From Erysipelotrichales bacterium (GTDB taxonomy: Bacteria > Bacillota_I > Bacilli_A > Erysipelotrichales > Erysipelotrichaceae), in NCBI GenBank assembly GCA_910576345.1, contig CAJTIT010000009.1:25984-89983 (forward strand): a stretch of 64,000 bases of DNA, written 5' to 3'. Below the pieces are notes generated by a model. It saw only the letters and a program-made list of their open reading frames with translations, had not been told where the DNA came from and ran no database searches. The position numbers and the translations under genes were made by a program. Shown here one piece after another: positions 8,556 through 17,337 of this stretch (positions are counted from its first letter, which is position 1; every line of letters starts with the position of its first letter).

Positions 8556-9111
8556 CTATGGCCTAACTTTTATTTTTTTGGATATTTCACTTTTGCTCTT
8601 ATTGAAAGCTTTATCGATATATGTTTCTGGTTCATTTTTAAAATATTCCCATTTGATAAGAACACAATAACGCTCATCTTCTGACCAAGAACATCCACTT
8701 TCTTTAGGAATATAATAATTATAACTAAACTCTTTTATGGTAGTAGTATCGTTTATACATACAACGTTATGGTTCTTTCCACATACTGAACACTGCTCCT
8801 TACCTTTATATACTTTGTCATACATAAAAGGTAAAAAGATACCTAATATACCATTCTTCGTATTGTTCTTAACATTATACAAAGATGCTTGCACTTCTCT
8901 TTTAATATATGTTTGGTCTTGTAGAATGAATTTTCAGCACTATATTCTCCAATAAAATAAATTGTCACTGTAGAATCAGCAAAATAATCCTCTCTGATTT
9001 TACGCATAATATAATCTTCATCATCAGAATTGATGGGTTCATCCAATGATTTATCCAGCATGTCAATATCCATATCTTCTGTTTTAAAGATATAAAACAT
9101 TTATGTGCCAT
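8556..9111 (-). pseudogene. TIR-like (DUF1863/MTH538, ThsB-like) protein gene broken by frameshifts
   Basis: Joining frames from the ATG at 9109-9111 gives MAHKCFISFK, TEDMDIDM, then LDEPINSDDEDYIMRKIRED and TVTIYFIGEYSAEN. After another frame change come REVQASLYNVKNNTKNGILG, a Cys pair CSVCGKNH, then INDTTTIKEFSYNYYIP and YCVLIKWEYF, ending KIKVRP. This order matches stand-alone TIR-like proteins of the MTH538 type, some of which (ThsB) make signalling nucleotides in antiphage defence. At least two frameshifts (a T-run near 9085-9093 and the region near 8900-8935) and a probable internal deletion inactivate it. No partner effector is intact nearby. Confidence 0.7.
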
Positions 9112-9136
9112 ATTAGGTATCCCTTAAACATAAGAA

Positions 9137-9268
9137 TTAGTTTGTTGTATTTCCACACTCTATATCAACTACTACTGAAACATTAATATTGTTTTTAATC
9201 TCGGATTTATCGCCCTCACTTGTAAATACGATATGCTTGAAAAAGTGCCTAAAATTAAGGATTTCTAC
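9137..9268 (-). pseudogene. Unrecognised gene tail fused onto the end of rlmD
   Basis: A minus-strand frame stays open through the rlmD stop region, reading NYVEILNFRHFFKHIVFT and SEGDKSEIKNNINVSVVVDI and ending ECGNTTN at a TAA (9137-9139). It has no start of its own, and its first codons overlap rlmD out of frame. It looks like the C-terminal end of a vanished gene upstream of the TIR-like remnant. No family recognised. Confidence 0.35.
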
Positions 9269-10626
9269 ATAGTTCGTCTTTGTAGCATTACAACCGTCTC
9301 CACATACATCGTGTTTGGGAACATATCCACAAGTGTCATTTCATCACAACAATATCCAAGTGAACGAAAATAAGTTAAATCGTTGATCTGTGTTCTCGGG
9401 TCGCACGAAACATAAACGATCTGTTTTGCTTTCATCATAGCGCACGCATCCATAAATTCTTTGGTGCTACCGCTCCTCGGCGGATCCATCAAAATCACAT
9501 CAAAATGCTGACGCTCCTTCGCTGCCCTCCGCATAAAATCGGATGCGTCATCACACACAAAGCGAATGTTTTTCACATGATTACGCTGCGCATTTTCTTT
9601 TGCATCATTGACAGCTTTTTGATTTGACTCGACCCCAACGACACTCCCTACTTTTTCCGCAATGCTCATTCCAATCGTCCCAATACCACAATAAGCATCC
9701 AAAACACGTTCATTTCCTCGTAACTTTAACAACGATAGTGCCTTTTGATACAACACTTCACACTGTTGATGATTGATCTGATAAAAACTTTTGGAAGAAA
9801 TACGATAACGATGACCCAATAAGACATCCTCGATATAACCTTTTCCATATAAAACCTGTTCCTGTTCCCCCAAAACAACACTTGTTTTTCTTGTATTCAC
9901 ATTTTGTATTATCGTCTTCACTTGTGGAAAGCTCTTTGATAACGCTTGCACAAATGATTTCCTTCCAGGAAAAACTGTGCCTGCACAAACAAGCACTACC
10001 ATGATTTCTTCGGTAACAGTACCCTTTCTCAATAACACATGACGAAGAAAACCACGCCTTCTATCCTCTTCGTACGGCTCTATGCGAAACTGCGCCATCA
10101 ACTGCACAATCTTATGCACAATTTCATCCATCACTTCCTCATGAAGCAAACAGTGTTGATAAGGAATGATGCGATGAGAAAACTCTTCATAGAATCCAAC
10201 CTGAATTTTCCGTTTTTTATCCTTATAAAAACCAACGATTACTTTATTTCGATATGCATAGGGATGTTCCATTCCCACTACATCCCTAACACAAATTGAC
10301 TGTAGATGCGCTTGTTTCAGCCAGCCACATACCATATCACGCTTTAAGGATAACTGTCGCTCATAAGCACAATGCAGAAGATGACAACTCCCACAGCTTT
10401 GATAATGTACACAAGGACTCTTCACTCTGTGGGCGTCTTGTAGATGTAGGCAAACCACTTCACCCACATACCCCTGTTTCAGTTTTTTTGTAATCACAGC
10501 CGATCCACGTTCACCAATAAGCGCCTGTTTTACATACAAGCGATCTTTTCCAATGTAGGCAACACCATAGCCATGATCTGCCATCTCACGTATTTGAAAA
10601 GTGACACGCTGATTTGTTTTTAACAT
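9265..10626 (-). CDS. rlmD: RlmD/RumA-type 23S rRNA (uracil-5-)-methyltransferase
   Basis: A 453-residue enzyme methylating C5 of a uracil in 23S rRNA. An N-terminal TRAM domain (about 1-60) is followed by iron-sulphur ligands Cys72, Cys78 and Cys81 with a later Cys in PYQHC. The Rossmann methyltransferase has the SAM loop DAYCGIGTIG, the DPPRSG motif and the catalytic-cysteine motif YVSCDP. The end (DMFPNTMYVETVVML) is the usual family terminus without the long clostridial extension; a remnant of that extension lies about 730 bp downstream. It overlaps the upstream HAD gene by 7 bp. RlmCD-type dual specificity is equally possible. Confidence 0.9.
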   Translation of the reverse strand: MLKTNQRVTFQIREMADHGYGVAYIGKDRLYVKQALIGERGSAVITKKLKQGYVGEVVCLHLQDAHRVKSPCVHYQSCGSCHLLHCAYERQLSLKRDMVCGWLKQAHLQSICVRDVVGMEHPYAYRNKVIVGFYKDKKRKIQVGFYEEFSHRIIPYQHCLLHEEVMDEIVHKIVQLMAQFRIEPYEEDRRRGFLRHVLLRKGTVTEEIMVVLVCAGTVFPGRKSFVQALSKSFPQVKTIIQNVNTRKTSVVLGEQEQVLYGKGYIEDVLLGHRYRISSKSFYQINHQQCEVLYQKALSLLKLRGNERVLDAYCGIGTIGMSIAEKVGSVVGVESNQKAVNDAKENAQRNHVKNIRFVCDDASDFMRRAAKERQHFDVILMDPPRSGSTKEFMDACAMMKAKQIVYVSCDPRTQINDLTYFRSLGYCCDEMTLVDMFPNTMYVETVVMLQRRTM

Positions 10627-11198
10627 ACGATCACCTCTGCCTGTGCCATTGATTGAAATACGATTCCTTGTATGCCCAACAAACGTGCCGTTTCCACATT
10701 CTCTTTTCGATCATCGAAAAACACGCAATCGCTTGGATCCAAACAATAACGATCCAGTAATATCCGGAAAATCGCAGGATTCGGTTTCAATACCCGTTCT
10801 TGATAACTCAATACCATACCATCTGCCAAATCAAAAAAATCATACTTGTGCTTTAAATATCGATGACTTTCCTCTCCAATATTACTTAATAAATACACAG
10901 CATTCCCTAACGCTTTGCACTGTTTGAAAAACGCATATGTATCATCCTTTAATCTCATCATTTCCATCCAATGATCATAAATAAAGACAATCTGTTTACG
11001 AATATGTGGATAGCGCCGCAAATGTACAGACTGCGCTTGTTCACATGTCAAAACACCACAGTCGATTTGTTCCCACACATCATCAAATACCAATGTGCAT
11101 ACCCTATCCATCTGCATATCCGGCATCCGTTTTTCAAAAAAAGTAACAGGATGGAAATCCACCAATACGTTGCCAATATCAAAAATGAAGTTTTTCAT
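10620..11198 (-). CDS. HAD superfamily hydrolase (HAD-IA, YihX-like)
   Basis: A 192-residue phosphatase-like protein. Motif I is FDIGNVLVDF at the N-terminus, with the nucleophile Asp but Gly-Asn where the general acid of classical DxD enzymes would be, a known variant in this subgroup. LLSNIGEE serves as motif II, a Lys precedes PNPAIF as motif III, and FFDDRKENVETARLLG is motif IV. Substrates of such enzymes are typically sugar or nucleotide phosphates; specificity cannot be read here. It overlaps rlmD and follows the amidase by about 30 bp, suggesting one transcript. Confidence 0.85.
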   Translation of the reverse strand: MKNFIFDIGNVLVDFHPVTFFEKRMPDMQMDRVCTLVFDDVWEQIDCGVLTCEQAQSVHLRRYPHIRKQIVFIYDHWMEMMRLKDDTYAFFKQCKALGNAVYLLSNIGEESHRYLKHKYDFFDLADGMVLSYQERVLKPNPAIFRILLDRYCLDPSDCVFFDDRKENVETARLLGIQGIVFQSMAQAEVIVC

Positions 11199-11230
11199 GT
11201 GAGATTCCTCTTTCCTTTTATGATCAACGC

Positions 11231-12037
11231 CTAATCCGAAACGCTCGGAAACGTCTGCACCATGGCTTCACAAAGCGCATTCGCAATATCATCTTGTCCT
11301 TCCTCACTCACCAAATAAGCACGATCATGTTCATCATCCAAAAAACCCATTTCAATCAACACTGCAGGGCGAAGATTCATTGAAACGATTTGCAACGTCT
11401 GCCCATCCAAAACACCTCTGGATGTGGTATATTCTAACCCATTCAACGAACTATGTATATTCTGTGCCACCTTATGAGAAACACTGTCATTCTTATTCTC
11501 ATAAACCTCAAATCCATAACAGCGCTCGGTTTCTGTTTCATTACGCATATTCAAATGAAGCGATAAAAAAGCCGCTGCTTGATGTTTATACGCGAACTGC
11601 GCCCTTAAAGCCAAATCTTCTTCCTCATAAGCCCCCAAGGCAATATCACTTTCCCTCGTATATATGACTTGAAAGCCTCGTTTTCTCATCTTTTCTCCCG
11701 CTTTTTTCGCAATTTGAAGTGTTATATCTTTTTCATTATAATCATCAAAAGAACAACCAACATCATATCCACCATGCCCTGCATCAATAACAATGACTTC
11801 ACGCATAATATTGTTGCCTATATTCGCATCACCATCCTCAAACACAATCGGCGGCTGATCCACATGCATCAGGTTATGATCTTCTGCCTGCAATACTTTC
11901 GAAAATAAAGATATACCCATGCCAGTCAATAAAAACAACAGCAATGATCCTAAGGTAAGAATAATAGCTGTTTCACTTTGACGATCGTTTTTCCTTCTGC
12001 GCTCACTTGGCATCAGTTCATAATTTGTCATATACAA
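11231..12037 (-). CDS. Membrane-anchored N-acetylmuramoyl-L-alanine amidase (Amidase_3)
   Basis: A 268-residue protein: short basic cytoplasmic tail, one transmembrane anchor (about 26-46, LGSLLLFLLTGMGISLF), a linker, then a zinc amidase domain cleaving the lactyl-amide bond of peptidoglycan. Visible residues are His in VIDAGHGGYD, Glu in NEKDITL, His in SLHLN and the catalytic Glu in IEMGFL. With no peptidoglycan-binding repeats it probably acts locally at the membrane face during division or turnover. A TTG start (12037) is chosen because AAAGGT lies at correct spacing before it; an ATG two codons later is the alternative. Confidence 0.88.
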   Translation of the reverse strand: MYMTNYELMPSERRRKNDRQSETAIILTLGSLLLFLLTGMGISLFSKVLQAEDHNLMHVDQPPIVFEDGDANIGNNIMREVIVIDAGHGGYDVGCSFDDYNEKDITLQIAKKAGEKMRKRGFQVIYTRESDIALGAYEEEDLALRAQFAYKHQAAAFLSLHLNMRNETETERCYGFEVYENKNDSVSHKVAQNIHSSLNGLEYTTSRGVLDGQTLQIVSMNLRPAVLIEMGFLDDEHDRAYLVSEEGQDDIANALCEAMVQTFPSVSD

Positions 12038-12222
12038 TACTATACCTTTTTTTTAACACATTTTCAATCCGTATAACGAAAAAAAACTTCGTTGTTTTTA
12101 CACCTTCCATAACAATGTAAAAAGAAAACCAATTAAAATCATTCGCACAAAACAATTTCCTTTGTTATAATATACAAGAACATAAGATACGAAAAAACAA
12201 TGCATACAGGAGGAACAATGAT

Positions 12223-12801
12223 ATGAGCTACCAAGAAGAATTCATTCAAATTTATAAACAACACATCCATCGTGAAGGAGCTGACAAACTATTGGAATAT
12301 CTCTGTTCTCATCAATCTGATTTCTTTGACGCTCCTGCCAGCACCCGATTTCACGGTTCTTATGCACAAGGACTTGTTGCACATTCCCTTAATGTCTATC
12401 ACTGCTTAAAAGATTACATGAGCCGTCCACGCGCAAAAGAACAATATCATATGAACTACAACGATGAAACGATTGCGATCGTTGCTTTGCTGCACGATAT
12501 ATGCAAAATCAACTGTTACAAGACATCCATCAGAAACAAAAAAATAGATGGCGCTTGGCAACAAGTAGAAGTCTATGAATTTCAAGACGATCTGCCCTAT
12601 GGACACGGAGAAAAAAGCGTGTATATTATCACCGGTTTCATGCGGCTGACAAGAGAAGAAGCATTTGCCATACGCTATCACATGGGATTTTCAAATAACG
12701 ACAATCCAACAAGTGTTGGTTATACATTTGAACACTATCCCTTGGCCTTTGCATTAAGTACCGCTGATATGGAAGCCACTTATTTCCTGGAAAATAAATA
12801 A
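12223..12801 (+). CDS. HD-domain phosphohydrolase-like protein
   Basis: A 192-residue protein with the HD metal-site order: His54 in LVAHSLNVY, His91-Asp92 in ALLHDICK, and further histidines in PYGHGEK and YHMGF. HD proteins are metal-dependent phosphohydrolases, often acting on nucleotides; the substrate here is unknown. It has a strong SD (AGGAGGA) and is a lone plus-strand gene between two minus-strand genes, with its own terminator. A TATAAT-like -10 lies about 55 bp upstream of the start. Similar proteins occur in both phages and chromosomes of gut Firmicutes. Confidence 0.8.
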   Translation: MSYQEEFIQIYKQHIHREGADKLLEYLCSHQSDFFDAPASTRFHGSYAQGLVAHSLNVYHCLKDYMSRPRAKEQYHMNYNDETIAIVALLHDICKINCYKTSIRNKKIDGAWQQVEVYEFQDDLPYGHGEKSVYIITGFMRLTREEAFAIRYHMGFSNNDNPTSVGYTFEHYPLAFALSTADMEATYFLENK

Positions 12802-12811
12802 CATGAATTAG

Positions 12812-12843
12812 AAAGTCTGATACAACAATGATCAGGCTTTTCA
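12812..12843 (+). terminator. Terminator of the HD-domain gene
   Basis: AAAGTCTGAT pairs with ATCAGGCTTT (one mismatch), followed by U-rich sequence, ten bases after the stop codon. Confidence 0.6.
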
Positions 12844-12850
12844 TTTTCAA

Positions 12851-12874
12851 AAAAACGTCTAAATAGACGTTTTT
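12851..12874 (-). terminator. Terminator overlapping the pulA stop codon
   Basis: AAAAACGTCT and AGACGTTTTT form a 10-bp stem with loop AAAT, symmetrical enough to work on both strands. The pulA stop codon (12859-12861) lies inside the stem, so translation of the last codons and hairpin formation may compete. Confidence 0.75.
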
Positions 12875-15003
12875 CCTATACTGTTACCAGATGACTTCGC
12901 CAAAACAATCGTACTTACAGCCCCAATATGCACTTCATGACAAAGATCCTTTGAAGATCTTCCATTGTAATACAACAAATGATAATCACAAGGTAGATGA
13001 TAAACAAACTGCTCATACGTCGGATTAAAGAAAACCATCAATTCCTCTGATTCATCTTTTGTTTGGTATATCAAAACCTTGCGATCGATATCATGAAATT
13101 CCACATTCTTTACCACTTCATCCTGTGTCGCATAACGAAGACACGCATACGCCTTGCGAATTTCAATCAGCGCTTTGGTACTTTCCACAATTTCCTCATA
13201 GCGTTTTTTTCGATCATAATCCATCTGATTGATTTCATCAGAATCGTTATATGTGTTGTGCTTCCCATGTTTGGTTCTTGCGAATTCCTGACCGCTATGC
13301 AAAAACGGAATGCCTTGTGCCAACAATACCGCCGCAATACACATCTTATGGCGTTGAATTCTGATCTCTCTTGGATCTTCTTTGCAGCATTCTTTCAATT
13401 TATCCCAACATGTCATATTATCATGGCATTCCACATAATTCACCACATGATCCGGATGAACAAACATCCGATCACATCCATATTCGCTACAGCTACCAAG
13501 CATAACGTTTTTCATCACATCAATCAAATACGTCGCACCGCTACAATACCCTTTCACATTGACTTCATATTCACTCGTTTTCCCTTTTGCAACGTCACGA
13601 AAGCGGTCAGAGAAATGAGCAACGTGCGGCATGTGTGCATGATTGGGAATACTGGCTCTTCGTTCATTTGCCAATAAAGAAGGCATATCCCAACCTTCAC
13701 CATATAGAATGAAATCTTTTTGATATGCTTTACAAACGCTGTACACTTCTTTGATCGTATCCATATCCAAAATACCCATTAAATCAAAACGGAAACCATC
13801 AATTTTAAATATTTTGCATAAATACAAACATGTATCAACAATTAATTTACGACACATCTTTCTTGTAGAATCAATATCATTGCCACAGAATGTACCATTG
13901 GAATATTCTCCATTTTCATTCATTTGAAAATAATAATTTGGCACGATCAAATTCATCGCATTCTTCGGCATGTCATACACATGATTAAACACAACATCCA
14001 ATACGACACGCATGCCGTTTTCATGACATGTTTCCACCAATTTCGCAAATTCAAACATTCGTGCATACGGATTTTCGGGATCGCTGCACAGACTCCCTTC
14101 CAAACATCCCCACTGTACCGGATCATAGCCCCAATTATAAAACATCGTCGGATATAATTCATCCACAGAGCCAAAATCCATGACCGGCATCAGTTGCACA
14201 TGCGTTACGCCCAGCGATTTCAAATAAGAAAAACCGGTTTTCTTCTTCTTTGTTTCATCATTTTCTTCGATAAATCCTAAAAATGTTCCCGCATGTTCCA
14301 CACCAATGCCTTTCTGTTTCGTGAAATCACGCACACTTGTTTCATAAATAATCGCATCACAGTTACTTTTCATTTCAGGTAAAGGAAACGATTTTACTTT
14401 GATTTTTTCAAGATCAACCACAACAGAGCGAAGCGCATTGACTTTGGATGCGACACCATAAGGATCGATTGATTCTCTCCATTCTCCATGGACACGCACG
14501 AAATAAGCATAAGACGCATTTTCCCAATCACCCTCTACGGCGAGTCGAAAAACACCACGCTCTTCTCTTTTCATTTCATACATATGCATTTGTCCATGTT
14601 TGATTAATTCCAGTTTAATTCGCGATGCACACGGCGCCCAAAGCACAAACGTTGTCTTTTGTTTTGTATAGTTTGCCCCAAGATCATTGCCCTCATATGC
14701 ATACAATTCGTCAAATCTTTGCGTTTTTGTGATATATGCATACTCCAGAACCGCTTCTCTGGCAAATTGATGTACGACATAGTATTCATGCCCAATCTGC
14801 ATTTCACCATGTATCATCAATGTATATTTATTATAGTTATTCCCTGTTTGCTCAATGGAATTGATGGACAGTTCCTGCATATGACCAAAACGATCTTTTA
14901 AATAAAAACGATTACTGATACCACCATAGCTGTCCTTTGACATAAACACAATGATTTTGTCAAAATCATCGAGATATGCTTCAAAATAAGTATGTTGTCT
15001 CAT
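12859..15003 (-). CDS. pulA: Type I pullulanase (glycogen/starch debranching, GH13)
   Basis: A 714-residue enzyme hydrolysing alpha-1,6 branches. An N-terminal beta-sandwich region precedes a CBM48-like module (TTFVLWAPCASRIKLEL, about 105-180). The GH13 barrel carries the type I pullulanase signature YNWGYDP, the region VVFNHVYD, nucleophile Asp in GFRFDLMG, general acid Glu in ILYGEGWDM, and VNYVECHDN. There is no signal peptide, so it should act on internal glycogen or imported oligosaccharides. It belongs functionally with glgCDA (19-22.7 kb) and glgP (37 kb). Confidence 0.93.
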   Translation of the reverse strand: MRQHTYFEAYLDDFDKIIVFMSKDSYGGISNRFYLKDRFGHMQELSINSIEQTGNNYNKYTLMIHGEMQIGHEYYVVHQFAREAVLEYAYITKTQRFDELYAYEGNDLGANYTKQKTTFVLWAPCASRIKLELIKHGQMHMYEMKREERGVFRLAVEGDWENASYAYFVRVHGEWRESIDPYGVASKVNALRSVVVDLEKIKVKSFPLPEMKSNCDAIIYETSVRDFTKQKGIGVEHAGTFLGFIEENDETKKKKTGFSYLKSLGVTHVQLMPVMDFGSVDELYPTMFYNWGYDPVQWGCLEGSLCSDPENPYARMFEFAKLVETCHENGMRVVLDVVFNHVYDMPKNAMNLIVPNYYFQMNENGEYSNGTFCGNDIDSTRKMCRKLIVDTCLYLCKIFKIDGFRFDLMGILDMDTIKEVYSVCKAYQKDFILYGEGWDMPSLLANERRASIPNHAHMPHVAHFSDRFRDVAKGKTSEYEVNVKGYCSGATYLIDVMKNVMLGSCSEYGCDRMFVHPDHVVNYVECHDNMTCWDKLKECCKEDPREIRIQRHKMCIAAVLLAQGIPFLHSGQEFARTKHGKHNTYNDSDEINQMDYDRKKRYEEIVESTKALIEIRKAYACLRYATQDEVVKNVEFHDIDRKVLIYQTKDESEELMVFFNPTYEQFVYHLPCDYHLLYYNGRSSKDLCHEVHIGAVSTIVLAKSSGNSIGKTSI

Positions 15004-15087
15004 AAAATCACCTATATTAGTATATCATAATCCATGTTATATGAGCCATAAGTTTCATAAGAAAAGGAAAATATTTCTTATTTGTTT

Positions 15088-15942
15088 CTATTCATTCATA
15101 AACGTTTTGATTGTATCTAATCGTTGGAGCGTATCCTCATAACCAAGATCAAACCATTTTCCAAGCAGACCTGCTTCATGAGTATACCTTGTGACCCCAT
15201 AATCTGCACTTGGCCGCAAGATCAAAGCTTTCTGCTCTTTTTCTAGCTTTCTTACAATCTTCCACTGTTTTGCATAATTGATATGGCGAATTTTCAGATT
15301 TTCACGAATTTTCTTGTTTCCCGGATACATCATTCTTGCCAAATGCACTTGATAATTCCCAGCCGGTTTTCTCACAAAATCTTCTTCTTTGGTTGAAATA
15401 ATGATATGTTTTTCCATGCCTTGTCGAATGCTTTGTTCAATAGGGATCATATCGACGAGTCCTGCATCCATATACATCTTACCTTGAAATTTCACAGGTC
15501 GATTTAAAATAAACAGGGAACAAGCCGCAATGATCAGTTTTTGATCGTTTGGATCTAAATATTCTTTACCAAAATACTCCACCTTGTTTTCTTCTATATT
15601 ATATAACCCTACATCTAGTTTTGTTTCATTCTTGATAAATGTTTCATAATCCAAGGGCGCTTTGTTTTCGATAAATTCACAAGTTAGCCGGATACCAAAC
15701 AATCCTTTTTCCTTGAACAAAGGCACCATTCCTATTGCCTTAGGATTACTGGCAGCTTCTACACCGGTAATACGAAGCCGATCCTTTTGTTTGGAAACAA
15801 ACGGCAACAACACCTCTGCGCCTGCACTGATTCCCACCGTATACGGAAACGTAATATCATGATCAAGAAAGCATTTCAAAACACCACAGGAATATGCGAT
15901 TTTTGTTCCGCCGCCTTCACAAATTAATCCAACCTTTTTCAT
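15088..15942 (-). CDS. Patatin-like phospholipase/esterase
   Basis: A 284-residue protein with the patatin Ser-Asp dyad: oxyanion loop EGGGTKIAYSCGVL, nucleophile Ser39 in GISAG, and the Asp in DAGLVD. It lacks a signal peptide or membrane segments and is probably cytoplasmic. The family (RssA-like) hydrolyses acyl esters; the physiological substrate is unknown. It stands alone, with about 80 bp to pulA and a long non-coding stretch upstream. Confidence 0.87.
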   Translation of the reverse strand: MKKVGLICEGGGTKIAYSCGVLKCFLDHDITFPYTVGISAGAEVLLPFVSKQKDRLRITGVEAASNPKAIGMVPLFKEKGLFGIRLTCEFIENKAPLDYETFIKNETKLDVGLYNIEENKVEYFGKEYLDPNDQKLIIAACSLFILNRPVKFQGKMYMDAGLVDMIPIEQSIRQGMEKHIIISTKEEDFVRKPAGNYQVHLARMMYPGNKKIRENLKIRHINYAKQWKIVRKLEKEQKALILRPSADYGVTRYTHEAGLLGKWFDLGYEDTLQRLDTIKTFMNE

Positions 15943-16208
15943 ATGAATTCCTCTTTTCTTTATAATAGAATGTAATCATGTTTCTCATTTTTATAAAGAC
16001 TTGAAGTCGTCTTAATCTAATTGCTCATAATACAAAAAGTATAGACTATTTTTGTCGTTTCGTAAAGCAAAAATCAATGAATCACGTGAATAAATACATC
16101 ACTTATGTGAAATATAGGATTGTTTACTAACATTGTTTCATATGAGATCGAACTACATTAAATCATAATTTAACCTTTTTTTCTCCAAAAAATAGGATGA
16201 TCTAATTT
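15943..16208. other. AT-rich intergenic stretch with no supportable gene
   Basis: Upstream region of the patatin gene on one side and the decayed surface-protein fragment on the other. A small inverted repeat (AAGAC/GTCTT, about 15994-16011) is the only structure seen. Confidence 0.5.
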
Positions 16209-16537
16209 TTTCATACGAGTGCTTTACAGAGTGCAGAATTTACAATGTATACGGACAAAGCGTGTACCGATAACCTTGATGAAGCAATTACTAATCAATT
16301 AGGTAATGCCATTTTTAAAGACATCAAGTTTGGCAAAAAGCGGAAAAGATTATTTTCGTAGAAATACGCTTCCATAACAATCCTGTACATGAAGTAGTAT
16401 ATGGAGTGTATGGCGCTGAAGGTAATGTTTCTCACAGGAATGTGGTTCTAGCGGCAGACAGTATGATTGGTGTATCCGGCATTGATTCACATGGTAGAAA
16501 TGTTCAATTCGCAAGCAAATTAGAAAAACTCATTTGA
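16209..16537 (+). pseudogene. Remnant of a Cna-B/SpaA-like surface protein
   Basis: Two plus-strand frames join into one eroded protein. Frame one (16209-16361) reads SALQSAEFTMYTDKACTDNL and then GNAIFKDIKFGK before stopping. Frame two (about 16346-16537) reads VEIRFHNNPVHEVVYGVYGA, then GVSGIDSHGRNVQFASKLEK. The pattern 'AEFTLYTD.AC ... GN..F.di.FGK' is typical of prealbumin-like Cna-B repeats in LPXTG surface proteins and pilins. No start, signal peptide or sorting signal remains. The assignment of the second half is weaker than that of the first. Confidence 0.45.
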
Positions 16538-16627
16538 GCCATACTATAACATCTGCTCATGAGGAAAAAAGCATTGAAAACATTAAAACTCGGACTACCA
16601 TAAAAGCCCATAACAAAGGCGAAATGT

Positions 16628-16649
16628 AAAAAAAACTCACCGAAGTGAG
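16628..16649 (-). terminator. Terminator of the tRNA-Ile/tRNA-Ala unit
   Basis: On the minus strand CTCAC-TTCG-GTGAG is followed by eight Ts, a compact UUCG-loop terminator 14 bp after tRNA-Ala. Confidence 0.85.
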
Positions 16650-16662
16650 ATTGTTTTAAATA

Positions 16663-16738
16663 TGGTGGACCGTAGCGGGATCGAACCGCTGACCCCCTGC
16701 GTGCAAAACAGGTGCTCTCCCAGCTGAGCTAACAGCCC
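16663..16738 (-). tRNA. tRNA-Ala (anticodon TGC)
   Basis: A 76-nt cloverleaf with encoded CCA. The acceptor stem GGGCTGT pairs with ACGGTCC and includes the G3-U70 pair that identifies alanine tRNA. The anticodon loop TTTGCAC is flanked by a 5-bp stem, and the T-arm is GGTTCGATCC. It is the second gene of a two-tRNA transcript with its own promoter and terminator. Confidence 0.96.
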
Positions 16739-16755
16739 ATATATATTTAATTCGA

Positions 16756-16832
<77 letters not shown>

Positions 16833-16851
16833 ATATATCGAATGCTCAATA

Positions 16852-16880
16852 ATAATACCATGCGACTAAGATTATGTCAA
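16852..16880 (-). promoter_or_regulatory. Promoter of the tRNA-Ile/tRNA-Ala unit
   Basis: Minus-strand TTGACA (16875-16880), a 17-bp spacer and TATTAT (16852-16857), about 20 bp before the tRNA-Ile 5' end. Confidence 0.8.
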
Positions 16881-17310
16881 CGATTTTTTTATTTTTTTTG
16901 AGACGAAATTTTTGTATCAAGTTTATAACCAAAAAAATCTATAAAAACTTTTTGCGATACTCGTTTTTTCAACAGTTTTGATACGGTATCATTCTGTTAT
17001 CATAAGAAACCATTTTTGGATGAAACGAAACATTACATGATGAAGCAATTACAAAAATATTGTCTAGAATTATTATAATGGATCACATGAAACATATATC
17101 ATTTCTTTTGATATTCTAGATGATATACAAAAAGAAATCCATCCACTGTATATTTTGCATTTGCACGCCTGCGATATTTAAATCCGAAATTCTCAACTGC
17201 TATAAAATCGATAATACATAATATCATATCTTTATACTTACTTACATGTGGTAAGCCATTACAGTGTCTTTTTATTCTTTAGCTGTTTCTAACAATAAAA
17301 CACTTTCTTT
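16881..17310. other. AT-rich intergenic region without a supportable gene
   Basis: About 430 bp between the tRNA promoter and the guaB terminator. Only short frames without ribosome sites were seen, the best a minus-strand stretch around 17120-17240 with no recognisable family. No repeats of note. Confidence 0.5.
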
Positions 17311-17337
17311 AAAAAAAGCAGATCGTCTGCTTTTTTT
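17311..17337 (-). terminator. Terminator of guaB
   Basis: AAAAAAAGCAGA and TCTGCTTTTTTT pair around a TCG loop. The guaB stop codon overlaps the hairpin's base, as at pulA. Confidence 0.85.
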
